Below, piece by piece: positions 48,887 to 62,193 of a stretch of DNA of 64,000 nt. The position numbers and the translations under genes were made by a program. Below the pieces are notes generated by a model, which saw only the letters and a program-made list of their open reading frames with translations, searched no databases and was not told the DNA's origin. The number at the start of each line of letters is the position of its first letter. The stretch's first letter is position 1. Origin of the DNA: Paramecium sonneborni (taxonomy: Eukaryota; Ciliophora; Oligohymenophorea; Peniculida; Parameciidae); assembly GCA_905182985.1 (NCBI GenBank), contig CAJJDN010000156.1, positions 1 to 64,000 of the forward strand, read 5' to 3'.

Positions 48887-49144
48887 TCATTGAATGATTG
48901 ACATTTTTCTTCTTTAAAAAATGATTGACATATTAATAGGTCGTAATTTAGGTATGGATATAACTCTTTATTAGATTTCATCATAATAATGTGATATATT
49001 CTGATCATCAAGTTCATAAGTATCAAAATGATCATATGTAGCATTAAGTGAAATAGGAAGAATGAATGTTGATGGTGAATCTATGGTTGAATAAGTTTTG
49101 AATGTGAGAGATGATTTAAAAGGTTGAGATTCAGAGCAGCCCAT
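48887..49144 (-). CDS. MGCSES-family small acylated protein, diverged paralogue
   Basis: An 85-aa single-exon protein starting MGCSESQPFKSSLTF. It shares with its neighbour the first six residues, the KSSL segment, an F/DT-E stretch (DHFDTYELDD against NFEDFDTSEL) and the tail VISIPKLRPINMSIIFQRR. The central part differs freely. Conservation at both ends and drift in the middle suggest purifying selection on the lipid anchor and the C-terminal motif. It stands 158 bp upstream-divergent from the methylisocitrate lyase gene. Confidence 0.78.
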
Positions 49145-49302
49145 AAAGTTAATTAAATATTATTGAATGAGCGTTATTTTGATTTAGTTAATTAGTTAAT
49201 AAATATATATATTTAAGTAAATGAAATTTAATGAAAAGGTTTAATATATAATAATATTTTATATTTATAAGTGGTAATGGTTTTGAAATAAATAAAATTA
49301 TT

Positions 49303-50285
49303 ATGCTATTTAAATAAAATTGCTCATTATTTAGAAAGCTTTTAGCTTAGAAATGTTTAATGATGCCAGGAGCATATAATGGTATGGTTGGTAGACAATG
49401 TGCAGATAATGGTTTTGAAGCTTTATACATTTCAGGTGCTGCTGTTACTGCATCAAGTGGAGTCCCAGATATTGGGTATAATTTATAAATAACTATTAAA
49501 GTATGGTAACTTTGGATGGATTCTGTAAAATTATAAAAGATGTTGCACTTGCTTCAGGATTACCTATTTTAGCAGATGCTGATACAGGATTTGGAGAAGG
49601 AGAAATGTGCTCTAAAACTGTTTGGGAATATTTTATTCATGGAGCATCAGGTTTACATATTGAAGATTAAGTATTCCCAAAACGTTGTGGACATTTAGAT
49701 GGTAAAGAATTGATACCATCTGATGTCATGGAGAAAAAGATATAAATAGCCAAAAATGCTAGTATTTAATGTAGTGGAGGAGAATTTGTTATTTGTGGTA
49801 ATCTATCTCATCTATACAATATTTAGCACGTACTGATGCTAGAGGAACACATGGATTAGATGAATGTATCAAAAGAAGTAAAGCATATATGGATGCTGGA
49901 GCTGATATGATATTCCCAGAAGGATTACATACTAAAGAAGAAATGGCTGTTGTAGCTAAAGAATTGAAGTTAAAAAATCCTAATATTTATTTGTTGGCAA
50001 ATATGACAGAATTTGGAAAAACTCCATACATTTCATTAAAAGAATTTGAATAAATGGGTTATAATTGTGTTATCTATCCTGTATCAACATTAAGAATTGC
50101 TAGTAAAGCTATAGATGAATTCTTAAAATAATTAAAGAAGGATGAATCTTAAGTGAATACAGTTCAAAAGTATAAAAATTAATATTATATAATTTAGCAT
50201 GCAAACACGCAAAGAATTGTACTCCACTTTAGGATACACCCCTGGTAAGGAATGGTATTTTCCAAATTCAAAATAACAACAATGA
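49303..50285 (+). CDS. prpB: methylisocitrate lyase (PrpB-type), probably mitochondrial
   Basis: A 299-aa protein with introns at 49476-49501 (26 nt), 49798-49826 (29) and 50170-50197 (28). The family core is complete: YISGAAVTASSGVPDIG, the metal-binding ILADADTGFGEG, the isocitrate-lyase signature PKRCGH with the catalytic Cys, FVICARTDARG and FGKTPYISLKEFEQMGYN. The C-terminal MQTRKELYSTLGY is also typical. It cleaves 2-methylisocitrate to pyruvate and succinate in the methylcitrate cycle of propionate use. The start MLFKQNCSLFRKLL is basic and amphipathic, compatible with a mitochondrial presequence. Length equals bacterial PrpB (about 296). Isocitrate lyase itself would be much longer. 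Confidence 0.93.
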
Positions 50286-50293
50286 TTCTATAA

Positions 50294-50723
50294 TCAATAT
50301 TTCATAATAAAAACAACATAAATATAATCACTTCCATATTTTTTGTATTTCAATACTTCTATATTTAAACCTCTTAAATGTATAAATTCATTAACATATA
50401 TAATAATCTTATTGGTTTCAGCTTTTATAGTGTCTATTTGAATAATTGCTCCAAAAATAAGATGATAAATTTTGAGTATTACTTATAATTGTGCAAATAT
50501 TGATTACTTTATGTCTTATATCGAGACATAATTCATTATTTATACATAATTTACTAATAAATATCTACCTGATGGAGAATTTATTTTCAATATTTGAATC
50601 ATTTTGTTAAACTTTGTAAAATAAGGACTTGATTATCAACATTGTAAATTCAAATCTTCTTTAGTGTTATAATTAAAATATCTCTTCTCAAATTCAAAGT
50701 TTTAGTTCACATACATTACCCAT
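50294..50723 (-). CDS. small unknown protein, 112 aa
   Basis: A frame starting MGNKRYFNYNTKEDL is joined by three introns of 28, 29 and 34 nt and ends YVVFIMKY. The second half (IQIDTIKAETNKIIIYVNEF, then IHLRGLNIEVLKYKKYGSD) looks like alternating beta strands, perhaps an OB-like small beta barrel, but this is a guess. It lies 18 bp below the importin stop on the same strand and its stop is 8 bp from the convergent lyase stop. Exon choice relies on frame closure only. Confidence 0.5.
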
Positions 50724-50741
50724 TAATAATTATAATTTAAA

Positions 50742-53486
50742 TCAATAAAACTTCAATTAAAATCCATAAACGTCATTTAATAACTATTTGGCAAATGACA
50801 CACACTCTTAATAATCTTTATCTTTGAATTAACTCATCTTTCTAATTAATTCAATCACAAAATCACTTGTTATGAAGTCTTTAAGTTTTATTTTCATATC
50901 TGAAACTGTCTAAAAGAAATGTGAACAATCAAATATACAACACAAAGTCAATCGAACATATTCCTAATTATTTATTTATATTCATTACAATTGTGGGTTT
51001 TAATTTTAAGCTACACATTTCTGTACAAAATATTATGAACCATTCTACTGTATCTCTAAGTTCAAAATTTTATACATTAGGTTCACAATAAGCATGTAAA
51101 ATACAAGTATAAAATGAAGTCATTGTTTCTTTTAATCTTTCTGCATAATCTTAATCAACATTCTAAGTGCTTTTTGTCAAATCCATACTAGCAGCAAATC
51201 CTAATTTAAGAATCTCTTTAAGATCCCCCAAGAATTAAAAAGACTTCTCTTTTAATCCTAAAATTATATCTGCAATCGCATTATAAACTTGTAATTTTAA
51301 TTCCCTATTGAAATTAGGATTCTAAATCTATTATACTTATTACTTTAATTAGACCAAAGAAATAATTTAAAATATTCATATAAGGTACAAACTCTTCTTC
51401 CATAGCTCTTGCAATATCAGCTAAACAAAACAGTGCAGTTTTAAAGCTTTCCATATCATCTGGTTCTGAAAGAGGTTTATTTAATTCTGATATCAATTAA
51501 GATGAATATTTAGATAATTTCTTTTTAAATGCATATGCTATTCCAGAAAGAACATAAAAGTAATCATTTTTAACTCTAGAATCAACATTTGATAATGTTT
51601 TCATGATTGATTCAAACACTGATTCTGGAGTAGTTGAATCATCTAATCTTACAACACAACCATGCATAGCACTCATTAATCCCATTTCTAAATGATACTT
51701 AATTTCAGCTGGTACTTAATTACTTCCACTTTCTAATAATTAAATTTATTAAAAAAATTGTAGTAAATAATCATTACATAATTTTGTATCTGTAACACTA
51801 TAAATAATATTAAGAATAGCCATGAAAGCTGTATCAATTAAAGCTATTTCTGGATTCTTGATATCTGCTCTTACAGAAGTGCTTGCTAAATGTTACAAAA
51901 TAGTAAATTTTTCTCTAGTAAATATACTATTTGGGAATTTTTGCAATTATTCAGTAAGATAAACAAATACCCAAATTAAATGTTAAACAATAGAAATTTT
52001 ATTATTCAATTAATCTAATAAAGTTGCTAACATATGATTTGCTTAATCATGTTCATGAAAACACTAAGGATAATTTTCAGCTACTCTACTTAATGTTTAA
52101 GCAGTAGCTTTCTTGACTTTAAAGTGTTGATCAATCAAACAAGTAAAAAGACTACTTAAAGCAGATTTAATAAGTAATTCTATTTCTTCAGTATAGACTT
52201 CAGCCAAAGCTCCAAAAGCCATTACACTAGCCTTTCTATATTCCCATTATTAATGTGTAATAGTGTTTTAAATAAAATTCTTAACTAATTCATAAGTATT
52301 AACACCAGCAAATTCAATTATAAATGCTAAACCTTTACAAGAGGAATCAGGAACTGATAAACCTTAATATTCATCATCTACATCTCCACTATCTAATAAA
52401 AGATTTCTCATGAATGGTAATATAAATCCTTCATAATTCTTCTTAAAAAATTACTCACAACAATCTGTTGCATTACTTCCTGGTGTTTATTGATTTCCAT
52501 TCTACGTTCTTTCTTCTTTCATTTCTGCACATATAGTATTCCAAATTTCAATAGCTGCTATTGATAACTCACCTTAATTTTCAAATGATGTTTATGTAGC
52601 TTAATATAATTCATTTATGAAAACAGGTAAAAATGTAAATAGCTGCTTCACAAAATCAATCAAACATTAAAGTGCTTTATGTTTTACTTCCTAAATACTA
52701 CATACTGCATTAGATAAGATCAGATTTTTAACATATGTAAAGATTTCCTAAAATTTAAAATTTATGAAAATACTTATTATTTAAACAAGTTGTTCATAAA
52801 ATATAAAGAATCCTATAAAGCTTTGATTGCTGTTAATCTAATTTCTAGAGTCTATTCATTTAAATCCATTCCTACACAAATTCCCATTAGAATAACTTTT
52901 GAGTCTTATTCAGATATCCCTGATGATTAATGAGTTTTCTAAATTATTACAATTCATACTAATGCTTCACAAATATAACCTAATGTCATGATGGCTGATA
53001 CTTTAATCAAATTATCTGTATGTTTTGAATTTGTTGTAAGTCTAGAAATTAAATCTGGCCATTCTTATCTAGGTAATTCAATTGCACATATTTCACTAAT
53101 AGTCTAATTAATAGATTAATAAATTAACATTTGCTGCCGATCTTCTAATTTCATTTTCAGGATCAATCAATTATTCCATGAACTTAAGTTTTACATCATT
53201 CTTTGTTTTTTAAGAACATGCCAACCAAAAAATTTAATTAGATAGTGGATGCTATCATATACAAGATTAATACAATCAATCCGACTAGTCGTTTTACTAA
53301 AGTACTACAAGCAACTCTTATTCGATTTTAAATCCCGCGATTTGAAAATGCTTAAGCACAAAAATTCATGAATTCATCAGGACATTCATCTTTGTATTTC
53401 AAAAGAACTTGTTCTGCTGAACTTCTTTGAGCATTGCTCTCAAAGAAAGCACATTGTACCAAATCCAAAAATTATTGTGGCTACAT
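50742..53486 (-). CDS. KPNB1: importin-beta (karyopherin beta 1)
   Basis: An 863-aa HEAT-repeat protein, about the length of human importin-beta (876). Six introns: 34 (53252-53285), 25, 21, 26, 22 and 25 nt. The N-terminal importin-beta domain has FFESNAQRSSAEQVLLKY and IRVACSTLVKR. EICAIELPRQEWPDLIS matches the second-third HEAT repeat. WEYRKASVMAFGALAEV is the strongly conserved mid-protein block, and VKKATAQTLSRVAEN follows. The protein carries importin-alpha/NLS cargo through the nuclear pore and releases it on RanGTP. All introns keep the frame and no repeat is missing. Confidence 0.93.
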
Positions 53487-53548
53487 TTTTATGTTTAATT
53501 TTTTAAAAATATATTGCGGATTTATAAATAAATTATTTAGTATATGAT

Positions 53549-53920
53549 TCATGATTAGTTCATTTTTCTTAATATACGTCTTTCAAAATGAGCAAAGTTT
53601 ACACCAAGAACAATACCATTATAATTAGGTTTAGCAGTTTGAGGCTTTATTGGTTTTGTTAAGGGAGGTAATTACAAATATATAGCAGTTGAGTGTTCTT
53701 GATTTAGTTATATTTCTTGAAGAGGCATTTTTAAAGGAACCTTATTCAATGAAGGTAAACGTTATCTATGTTCACTATCTCTTGTTGTTGACTTTCGTTT
53801 CCTATTCCTTATCTTGTTGAAGTTAAGTAATTCTTTCCCCCAATTCAAAAGGGTTGGTTCTAATTCACTGACCTCTCTTAGCTGCTCTATAGCTCGACGC
53901 TCGTTAGGGATTAAATTCAT
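53549..53920 (-). CDS. small basic protein of unknown function, 123 aa
   Basis: A single exon starting MNLIPNERRAIEQLREV and ending ERRILRKMNQS. The first 25 residues are an acidic-basic helix, followed by a basic patch (NKIRNRKRKSTTRDSEHRQR) that could be a nuclear localisation signal and a Pro-rich segment (LPPLTKPIKPQTAKPN). No known domain. GC content is higher than the surroundings at the 5' end. It is divergent from the Cdc7-like kinase with 177 bp between starts. Confidence 0.7.
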
Positions 53921-54097
53921 TAATTAAATTAATTAATGGCAAAAAACACTCTGGACACACAATCTACAATATTTGTGTCCCTTTTTACTTTTGCCACATT
54001 AAAGTAATGGCATTATTCAATACAAGATAGCTTAAATGCATCTTGTATCTGCACGCTTCTTTACAATCACTACTATATATATAATAAATAATATTAA

Positions 54098-56762
<2,665 letters not shown>

Positions 56763-57086
56763 TCATAGATCGTGTACATGAGCCTATCTTTTTTCTTTTC
56801 CCTTTAATTTTGGTTACATTTCTTCCTCATCTTTTTTGTAATCTAATTGCTTTTAGACATGTTTTAACTTCTTTTCCTATTATTACAACCTCTTGGCATT
56901 ATTTTTCTTCTCATTTTCATCGGACCATTCTTCATCTTCATGTTATTATTCCTGTCTTTTTTATTTTTATTAATCTCTTTATAATGTCTCTACCTTATTG
57001 TTTCTCTTATTATTATTGTTCCTAGTCCTAGATCTAACATTACGATTATCACCATCTGCCAAGAAGTCGTTGTCTTCTAAATCCAT
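56763..57086 (-). CDS. small charged protein, 107 aa
   Basis: Starts MDLEDNDFLADGDNRN and ends KRQAHVHDL. It is extremely hydrophilic with runs such as NNNNKRNNK and EEWSDENEKKNN and a predicted single helix (LQQQEKKLKHVQKQLDYKK). It resembles small ribosome- or RNA-associated disordered proteins in composition only. The stop codon directly touches the stop of the plus-strand kinase gene, so 3' UTRs must overlap each other's coding sequence. Divergent spacing to the next kinase start is 216 bp. Confidence 0.7.
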
Positions 57087-57302
57087 TTAAATTTATTTAT
57101 TTAGGTTGGTATTAAATTTTAAGATAATTGATCATAATTATTGATAATTCATCATATTTAACATTTTCAATGATATATTTATACGTAATATATAGGATAA
57201 TTATATTGACTTTGATTGAGGAGAGATAGCCAAAGTAAGAAAAATTTATTACTATATATGAATGAGATTAATATTTAATTTATATATTAATATTTGAAGT
57301 AG

Positions 57303-58371
57303 ATGTAAAAGAAGAGAGAGAAATTTAGAATTGAAACAAGAAGGAATGATCTTGAACGATGTTTTAAATAAAAAAGAGAAATCTAAGAATCAGGTGTAAT
57401 AATAACAATAGGAGATTATTGCTATAATTCTGATAATTTGTTAGGAAAGGGATCTTATTGTTAAGTATATGCAGGTTGGAAAGTATTTAGCAGATTTAAT
57501 GATTTAGTATTAGAATAAGAATAAGAAGGTGGCAATAAGAGTAATGGTTGGGAATGATCGTGTAGATTAGGAAATAGAATTGTAGAAAAGTTTAAAATCT
57601 AAGAATATAGCAAGGATTTACGATGATGTAAAAATTGAAGATAAACATTATATAATAATGGAATTATGTGATGGTAGATAACTATCTTAAATTTGAGAGT
57701 CTTTAAGCAAGCGATATTAAGAATTTAATAGGAAGGAGGCAATATAGTATTTTTAGCAAATTTTAGATGGTTTGGAAGAATTGGAGAAACATAACATAAT
57801 ACATAGAGATTTGAAATTGGACAATATATTATTGAAAAAGAAATAAGTAATGATAATAGTGATGTAAATAGATAAAGATAATTGATTTTGGATTTGCTAA
57901 GAATTTGATAGATAATGGATTGGGAACTGAATCAGTAAAATGTGGAACTCCAGAAACCATGGCACCAGAAGTTCATAAATGTAATAAACGAACAATTTAT
58001 AGTGATAAATAAGATGTTTGGGCTTTGGGAATAATTTTACACTAATTATTTTATAAAATTCATCCTTTCGAATCATTAGAATGTTTATTGTAAAGTTTAT
58101 TATATAAAAATTTAGGGAAAATAAACGAAGAGATATTTAAGAAGAAGAGGATCTAGTAGTTAATGATTTTATCAATAAATGTTTGACAGAGGATGATTAA
58201 AGAATGTCAATAAAAGAAGCATTATAACATCGGATTCGTAAATATCGTATTGCTTTGGATCCAGATGATTAAAAAACACTCTTTAGCTAAATAAAAGATT
58301 GTGTCTAAAACAAACTAGAAAGTTTGACTCATTATTGGTATGAAACAGTAAGGGGTTACTTAATTAAATGA
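57303..58371 (+). CDS. ULK/Atg1-like Ser/Thr kinase with VAIR in place of VAIK
   Basis: A 322-aa protein with four introns of 25, 24, 25 and 26 nt. The glycine loop NLLGKGSYCQVYAG is complete and the catalytic loop is HRDLKLDNI. The metal site is IIDFGFA, the activation segment CGTPETMAPEV and helix F DVWALGIILHQLF. The beta-3 strand reads KKVAIRVMV: the ATP-anchoring lysine is Arg. The alphaC Glu may be in DQEIELQ. The protein is little more than a kinase domain plus a 60-residue tail. Either activity is reduced or another lysine (the KK just before) substitutes. The resemblance to ULK kinases is modest. Confidence 0.8.
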
Positions 58372-58393
58372 ATGAAAATATATATATATAAAT

Positions 58394-58639
58394 TCAATTG
58401 ACTATTGAAGACTTTTGAGGTGTGACTGTTTTATTTCTTATAAGTTATTCTTACAAGGCATCCTTGACATCTTATTGCAACTTGATTTACTTTCTTATTG
58501 TTTTGGTCTGACGATACTCATCTAAAACAGCATGTGCTTAAATCCTATGATCTTTTTCTCGCTGTTCTTTATTAAATGTAGATTCTAACATCATAGTTTT
58601 TTATTGGTTGACTTTCTCAGATGTAATTACGCATCCCAT
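58394..58639 (-). CDS. MGCV-start small coiled-coil protein, 81 aa
   Basis: The frame opens MGCVITSEKVNQQK and ends TPQKSSIVN. Gly2-Cys3 with Thr6 and Lys9 fits N-myristoyltransferase plus palmitoylation rules. Two in-frame ATGs further in (MMLESTF) would give a shorter, non-acylated form. The rest is one highly charged helix (KEQREKDHRIQAHAVLDEY, QIKLQQDVKDALQEQLI). Not homologous to the MGCSES genes beyond the anchor. Its stop is 22 bp from the convergent kinase stop. Confidence 0.65.
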
Positions 58640-59310
58640 ATTTATAAAATATTATATAATTTTCAAATTATTGACACTATTATATTTATCATCTTATGCA
58701 TTATTTCCATTTTAATTGATTACACTTTATTACTTTTAAATAACGCATTTAACTCACATAAAACAAATTTATTAGGCAAAAAAATTATTTCTATTAAAAA
58801 TTCAAATTGCTCCATTCTCCATGCTTTCCTTTTTTTCTATTCAAATTTTATCCTTGGTAAATTGCATTTTCCAAAAAAAGAAAATTAACTCAAGATGACT
58901 AAGGATAAATAATTTAGCAACTATATTATTTGCTATATTTGTAAACTCCTTTAGAATTATTGAAGAGAATACCATTAACATCAATCATAGGAATATCTAT
59001 ATATTGATTAATATCTAAAACATATTAATTTATTGACACATTAACATTTAGGAATTTCATTTCAAATCAAAGAAAATTTACAGTTTTTTTTCATTTAAGA
59101 ATTCGATTATACACTCCTTTCTATCTACTTATAGAGTATCATCTATCCATCTTAAAATTTCAAGGTGTATGCCTCACATATATATATATATAGAAACATA
59201 TTGAAGTTAACTTCGAATTATAATCTAATTGATTAAATATAATTTTAAGGATATATACTATGAATACACATATAAACACAAAAAATTTATATGATACATA
59301 TATATTATAT
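58640..59310. other. intergenic with a possible gene relic
   Basis: On the minus strand about 59,040-59,175 reads HLEILRWIDDTLQVDRK and ECIIEFLNEKKLQ, which has coding composition. About 58,905-59,010 reads IPMIDVNGILFNNSKGVYK. The pieces have no start codon, and TGA and frame changes separate them. They may be the end of a dead gene. The remaining sequence is simple AT repeats. Confidence 0.35.
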
Positions 59311-60506
59311 TCATGAAAAGAATTTTTACCATTCTATGTTTTAAATATATATATTTACATCTAATTTATTCTCCATTAAAATTAGGAATAAAAACCTTGT
59401 ATTCTACATACAAATCTCCATGCTAAGATGAAAATTCATGTTATGGCATTCCTTCCCCTTTTATAATTTGTATTTCTCCAGGCTTAGTGATACCCTCTTT
59501 ATCAATTCTCACAAAATGATTATCAAGATGTTTGATTTTCTTTTTGAATCCAAGGAGTGCTTCCTTTAATGAAATTTCGACTTTGCAAAATAAATTGTTT
59601 CCTTATCTTTAAAAGAATGAATGAGGAATTTATTCAATTTAAAAGACTAGATCAGAGGTGCCTGAATCATTACGTTCATCAGCCATATTTTCATATTTCT
59701 AGAATATTAATAAATGATTACAATAGTTTATTTATCCTGAATTCCTTTTTCTATATATAAACTAATATTATCAGCACCTGGAATAATCTAAGAAATAAAT
59801 AATATTGAATTACTTTATCTCCTTTACAAAGATGACATTTTTTTTTAATAATTTTACCTGTACCAAAACATCTTTCACACGTGGCCTAAAATGTTTAAAA
59901 GACTATATTGTAAATGAATAGAGTATACATCCAAAACCAACTTATTATCTTTTTTAAACACTTCCAACACCTTTACAAGTAGGACAAGTTTCTACAAGAT
60001 CAGGATCATCAGCTCCAGATCCTCTACAATGAGGGCATAATATTTATTTAGTTAAATATATAGGTATCTCTTTGCCATTATAAATGTCTTCTAAAGTGAC
60101 TCTCACTTTAACTTTCAATTCAGGTCCTTTACGTTCTCCCTATTATTCTCTTCCGAAAAATGATCCAAATATATCAAATGGATCATGATGTTACATTCCT
60201 TAACTATTTAGACCATCAACTCCTCCTTTATCATATTTTTTTCTTTATTCTGGATCAGAGAGTACCTCATATGCTAAAATAAAATGATGATATAATATTA
60301 CCCACGTTGATTTTCGAGAATTTTTCATTCGCATTAGGATCACCTTAATTTCTATCTGGATGGTATTATTGTGATAGTTTACGATAGGCCTTTTTGATGT
60401 CTTAAACAGAAGCATTAGGAGATACTCCAAGAATATCATAATATTCTCTATGTACAGCACAATATATAGATATTAGAAGTGTAAATAATGTTAGTGATAA
60501 CTTCAT
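59311..60506 (-). CDS. ER-type DnaJ co-chaperone (Scj1/ERdj3-like)
   Basis: A 355-aa protein with five introns of 28, 26, 26, 23 and 25 nt. [18 protein letters not shown] is a signal peptide leading directly into the J domain (EYYDILGVSPNASVQDIKKA, then HPDRN with the essential HPD). A G/F-like linker (DPFDIFGSFFG) is followed by four zinc-finger CxxC motifs (CPHCRGSG, CPTCKGVG, CERCFGTG, CHLCKGDK). The substrate-binding beta domains come next, ending NGEQIRQWQKFFS. With a full zinc finger it is closer to yeast Scj1 than to ERdj3. It stimulates the ER Hsp70 BiP. No KDEL is seen. Its ATG overlaps the stop of the upstream kinase gene (ATGA). Confidence 0.92.
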
Positions 60507-61726
60507 TATTTAAATTAATCAAAGATAAAGAGTTTCTCATTAGGATCACTTGTTTGATATTCATAACCAACAAACTATTGTTATACATTTGTATCTCTTA
60601 ACAATTACATATTCTAAGTAATCAATTCAATATTTTCTTCACCCTCAATTACAATTTAACGTTAATCAAAATTATCATCACTTGGATTTGGAAGGAATGG
60701 TGCTGAGAATTATCTATTCTATAATTTAGACCATGGGAAATTCTTAAACCAAGAATGTAATTTAATTTCATGCCCACCATTATATCCAAATCGATTTGAT
60801 GGTTTCCGTTATAACAAACAATTTACAAAATCAACAGATTCTACACTCCAATTTGGAGGTACTTCACTTGTTTTAATTTAAACTTATCTAGCAAGAATCT
60901 AATCACATATTTCTTATCTAGATCTACCAAAATATGGTCTCTATTTTATAAAATGTCATATTATACTCTGCCTAACATAAACTCATAGGCAATCACCCCT
61001 AAAGCATAATAATCAACTGCAAATGTATGATTCTATCTACACATCCCTACAGGAGCTGATTACTTATTAAATATTATTATATATACCCGTATATCCAGAA
61101 AAACCTCTTGTATCACTTGAATTTTCAGGTTTCATTACACGAGCAATACCTAAATCAGTTATGTGTACAAGACCCTTTTCATCAAGTACCAGATTCTCTG
61201 GTTTAATGTCTCTATGTATAATGTTGTTAGTGTGTAAATACTCTAAACCTATAAAAATAGAAGCCACAAAAAACTCTTATTATCATCGAATACTATTACT
61301 AGTCTGTTCCTCATTAAAATCTTCTCATTCTTCCAATATGAAATCGCAAATCTCCTCCACACATGTAATCCATTACTAAGTATAAGTTTTCTCGATCCTC
61401 AAATGGATAATACATATTGATCAAAAATGTATGTTTAAGTTAACTTAATAACATACGTTCATTCATCACTGAATGTACACTCTTCTTTATTATCAACTAC
61501 AGCTTTTGACATCTCTTTCATTGCATATTATTAATTAACTCTTTTCACTACCTTTCCAAAATCCTCCTATCCCTATCACATATTCAAATGTAAATAATCC
61601 TTTAACTATTTATTTTAAATCTGAAATCTTTCGACTTAACACTCCTCTACCTTCTTTGTTATCTTTTCTAACCTAAGCTGAATCATTTCTTATATGAATT
61701 AGCCCTTATGGTATTTTTGCAGACAT
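60503..61726 (-). CDS. YANK/STK32-like AGC kinase with two apparent +1 frameshifts
   Basis: Four introns of 19, 24, 31 and 26 nt plus removal of one T at each of two TTTT runs give a clean 373-aa kinase. The start is [15 protein letters not shown]. Motifs are [12 protein letters not shown] (first extra T inside), [31 protein letters not shown] (second extra T inside), [41 protein letters not shown] and the hydrophobic-motif-like [13 protein letters not shown] reads APV. The C-terminal half is perfectly open. The family is greatly expanded in ciliates. The shifts may be sequencing errors or early decay. The TGA overlaps the DnaJ start codon. Confidence 0.78.
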
Positions 61727-61778
61727 TGCTATTGCTCTTGCTTTTACTGTCAATTAATTCATTTAATCTTTCTATCCC

Positions 61779-62030
61779 TCACCTATCTATTTCACTTTCT
61801 ATTATTTCATTAAATTAGTCAATTTAGATAAATCTATTGATGTATTCTTGCAATATTATAAACCTCTCTTTAAACTAATCTATCTTAGTGATACTCCTGG
61901 ACTATATTCTGAAGGACACTTCTATTTCAATAATAGAGTATTAATCAGTTTATTATTTGACACTACTTGCCTAACTTATCTTAGAACCTTATTACTATAT
62001 TATTATTAATTTATAAAAACTTTCAATCAT
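61779..62030 (-). CDS. possible small protein, 83 aa
   Basis: A single frame starts MIESFYKLIIIQQQGSKIS and ends INRFIQIDQFNEIIESEIDR. Composition (S, D, E, R) is above background and the ends fit tight spacing: 163 bp after the USP stop and 52 bp before the kinase start on the same strand. It has a helical C-terminal half. No homology recognised; it may be a chance ORF. Confidence 0.4.
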
Positions 62031-62193
62031 TTTACTCTATTCCTATATATATATATTTAAATTTATCCTCAACTAAATTATTTATCACTTTCATTTCAAA
62101 ATTATTACAACATTCTTAAACAAAAAATATATCTTTAGTTTATATAAATTTTATCAATATAATTTGATATTTAATTAATCAGTCATCATTTAA

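Noticed and set aside
48802..49044. 80-codon minus-strand ORF MLHMIILILMNLM...
   Set aside because: Wrong frame over the MGCSES paralogue, whose own frame has the conserved start and tail.
58604..58888. Plus-strand hydrophobic ORF of 94 codons
   Set aside because: Its first part is antisense to the MGCV gene and the rest is low-complexity; composition is typical of AT-rich noise.
60503..61726. A 4-nt insertion in the YANK-like kinase giving SDE(TGA)
   Set aside because: A 19-nt intron directly upstream restores [12 protein letters not shown], the expected family sequence, so no indel is needed there.
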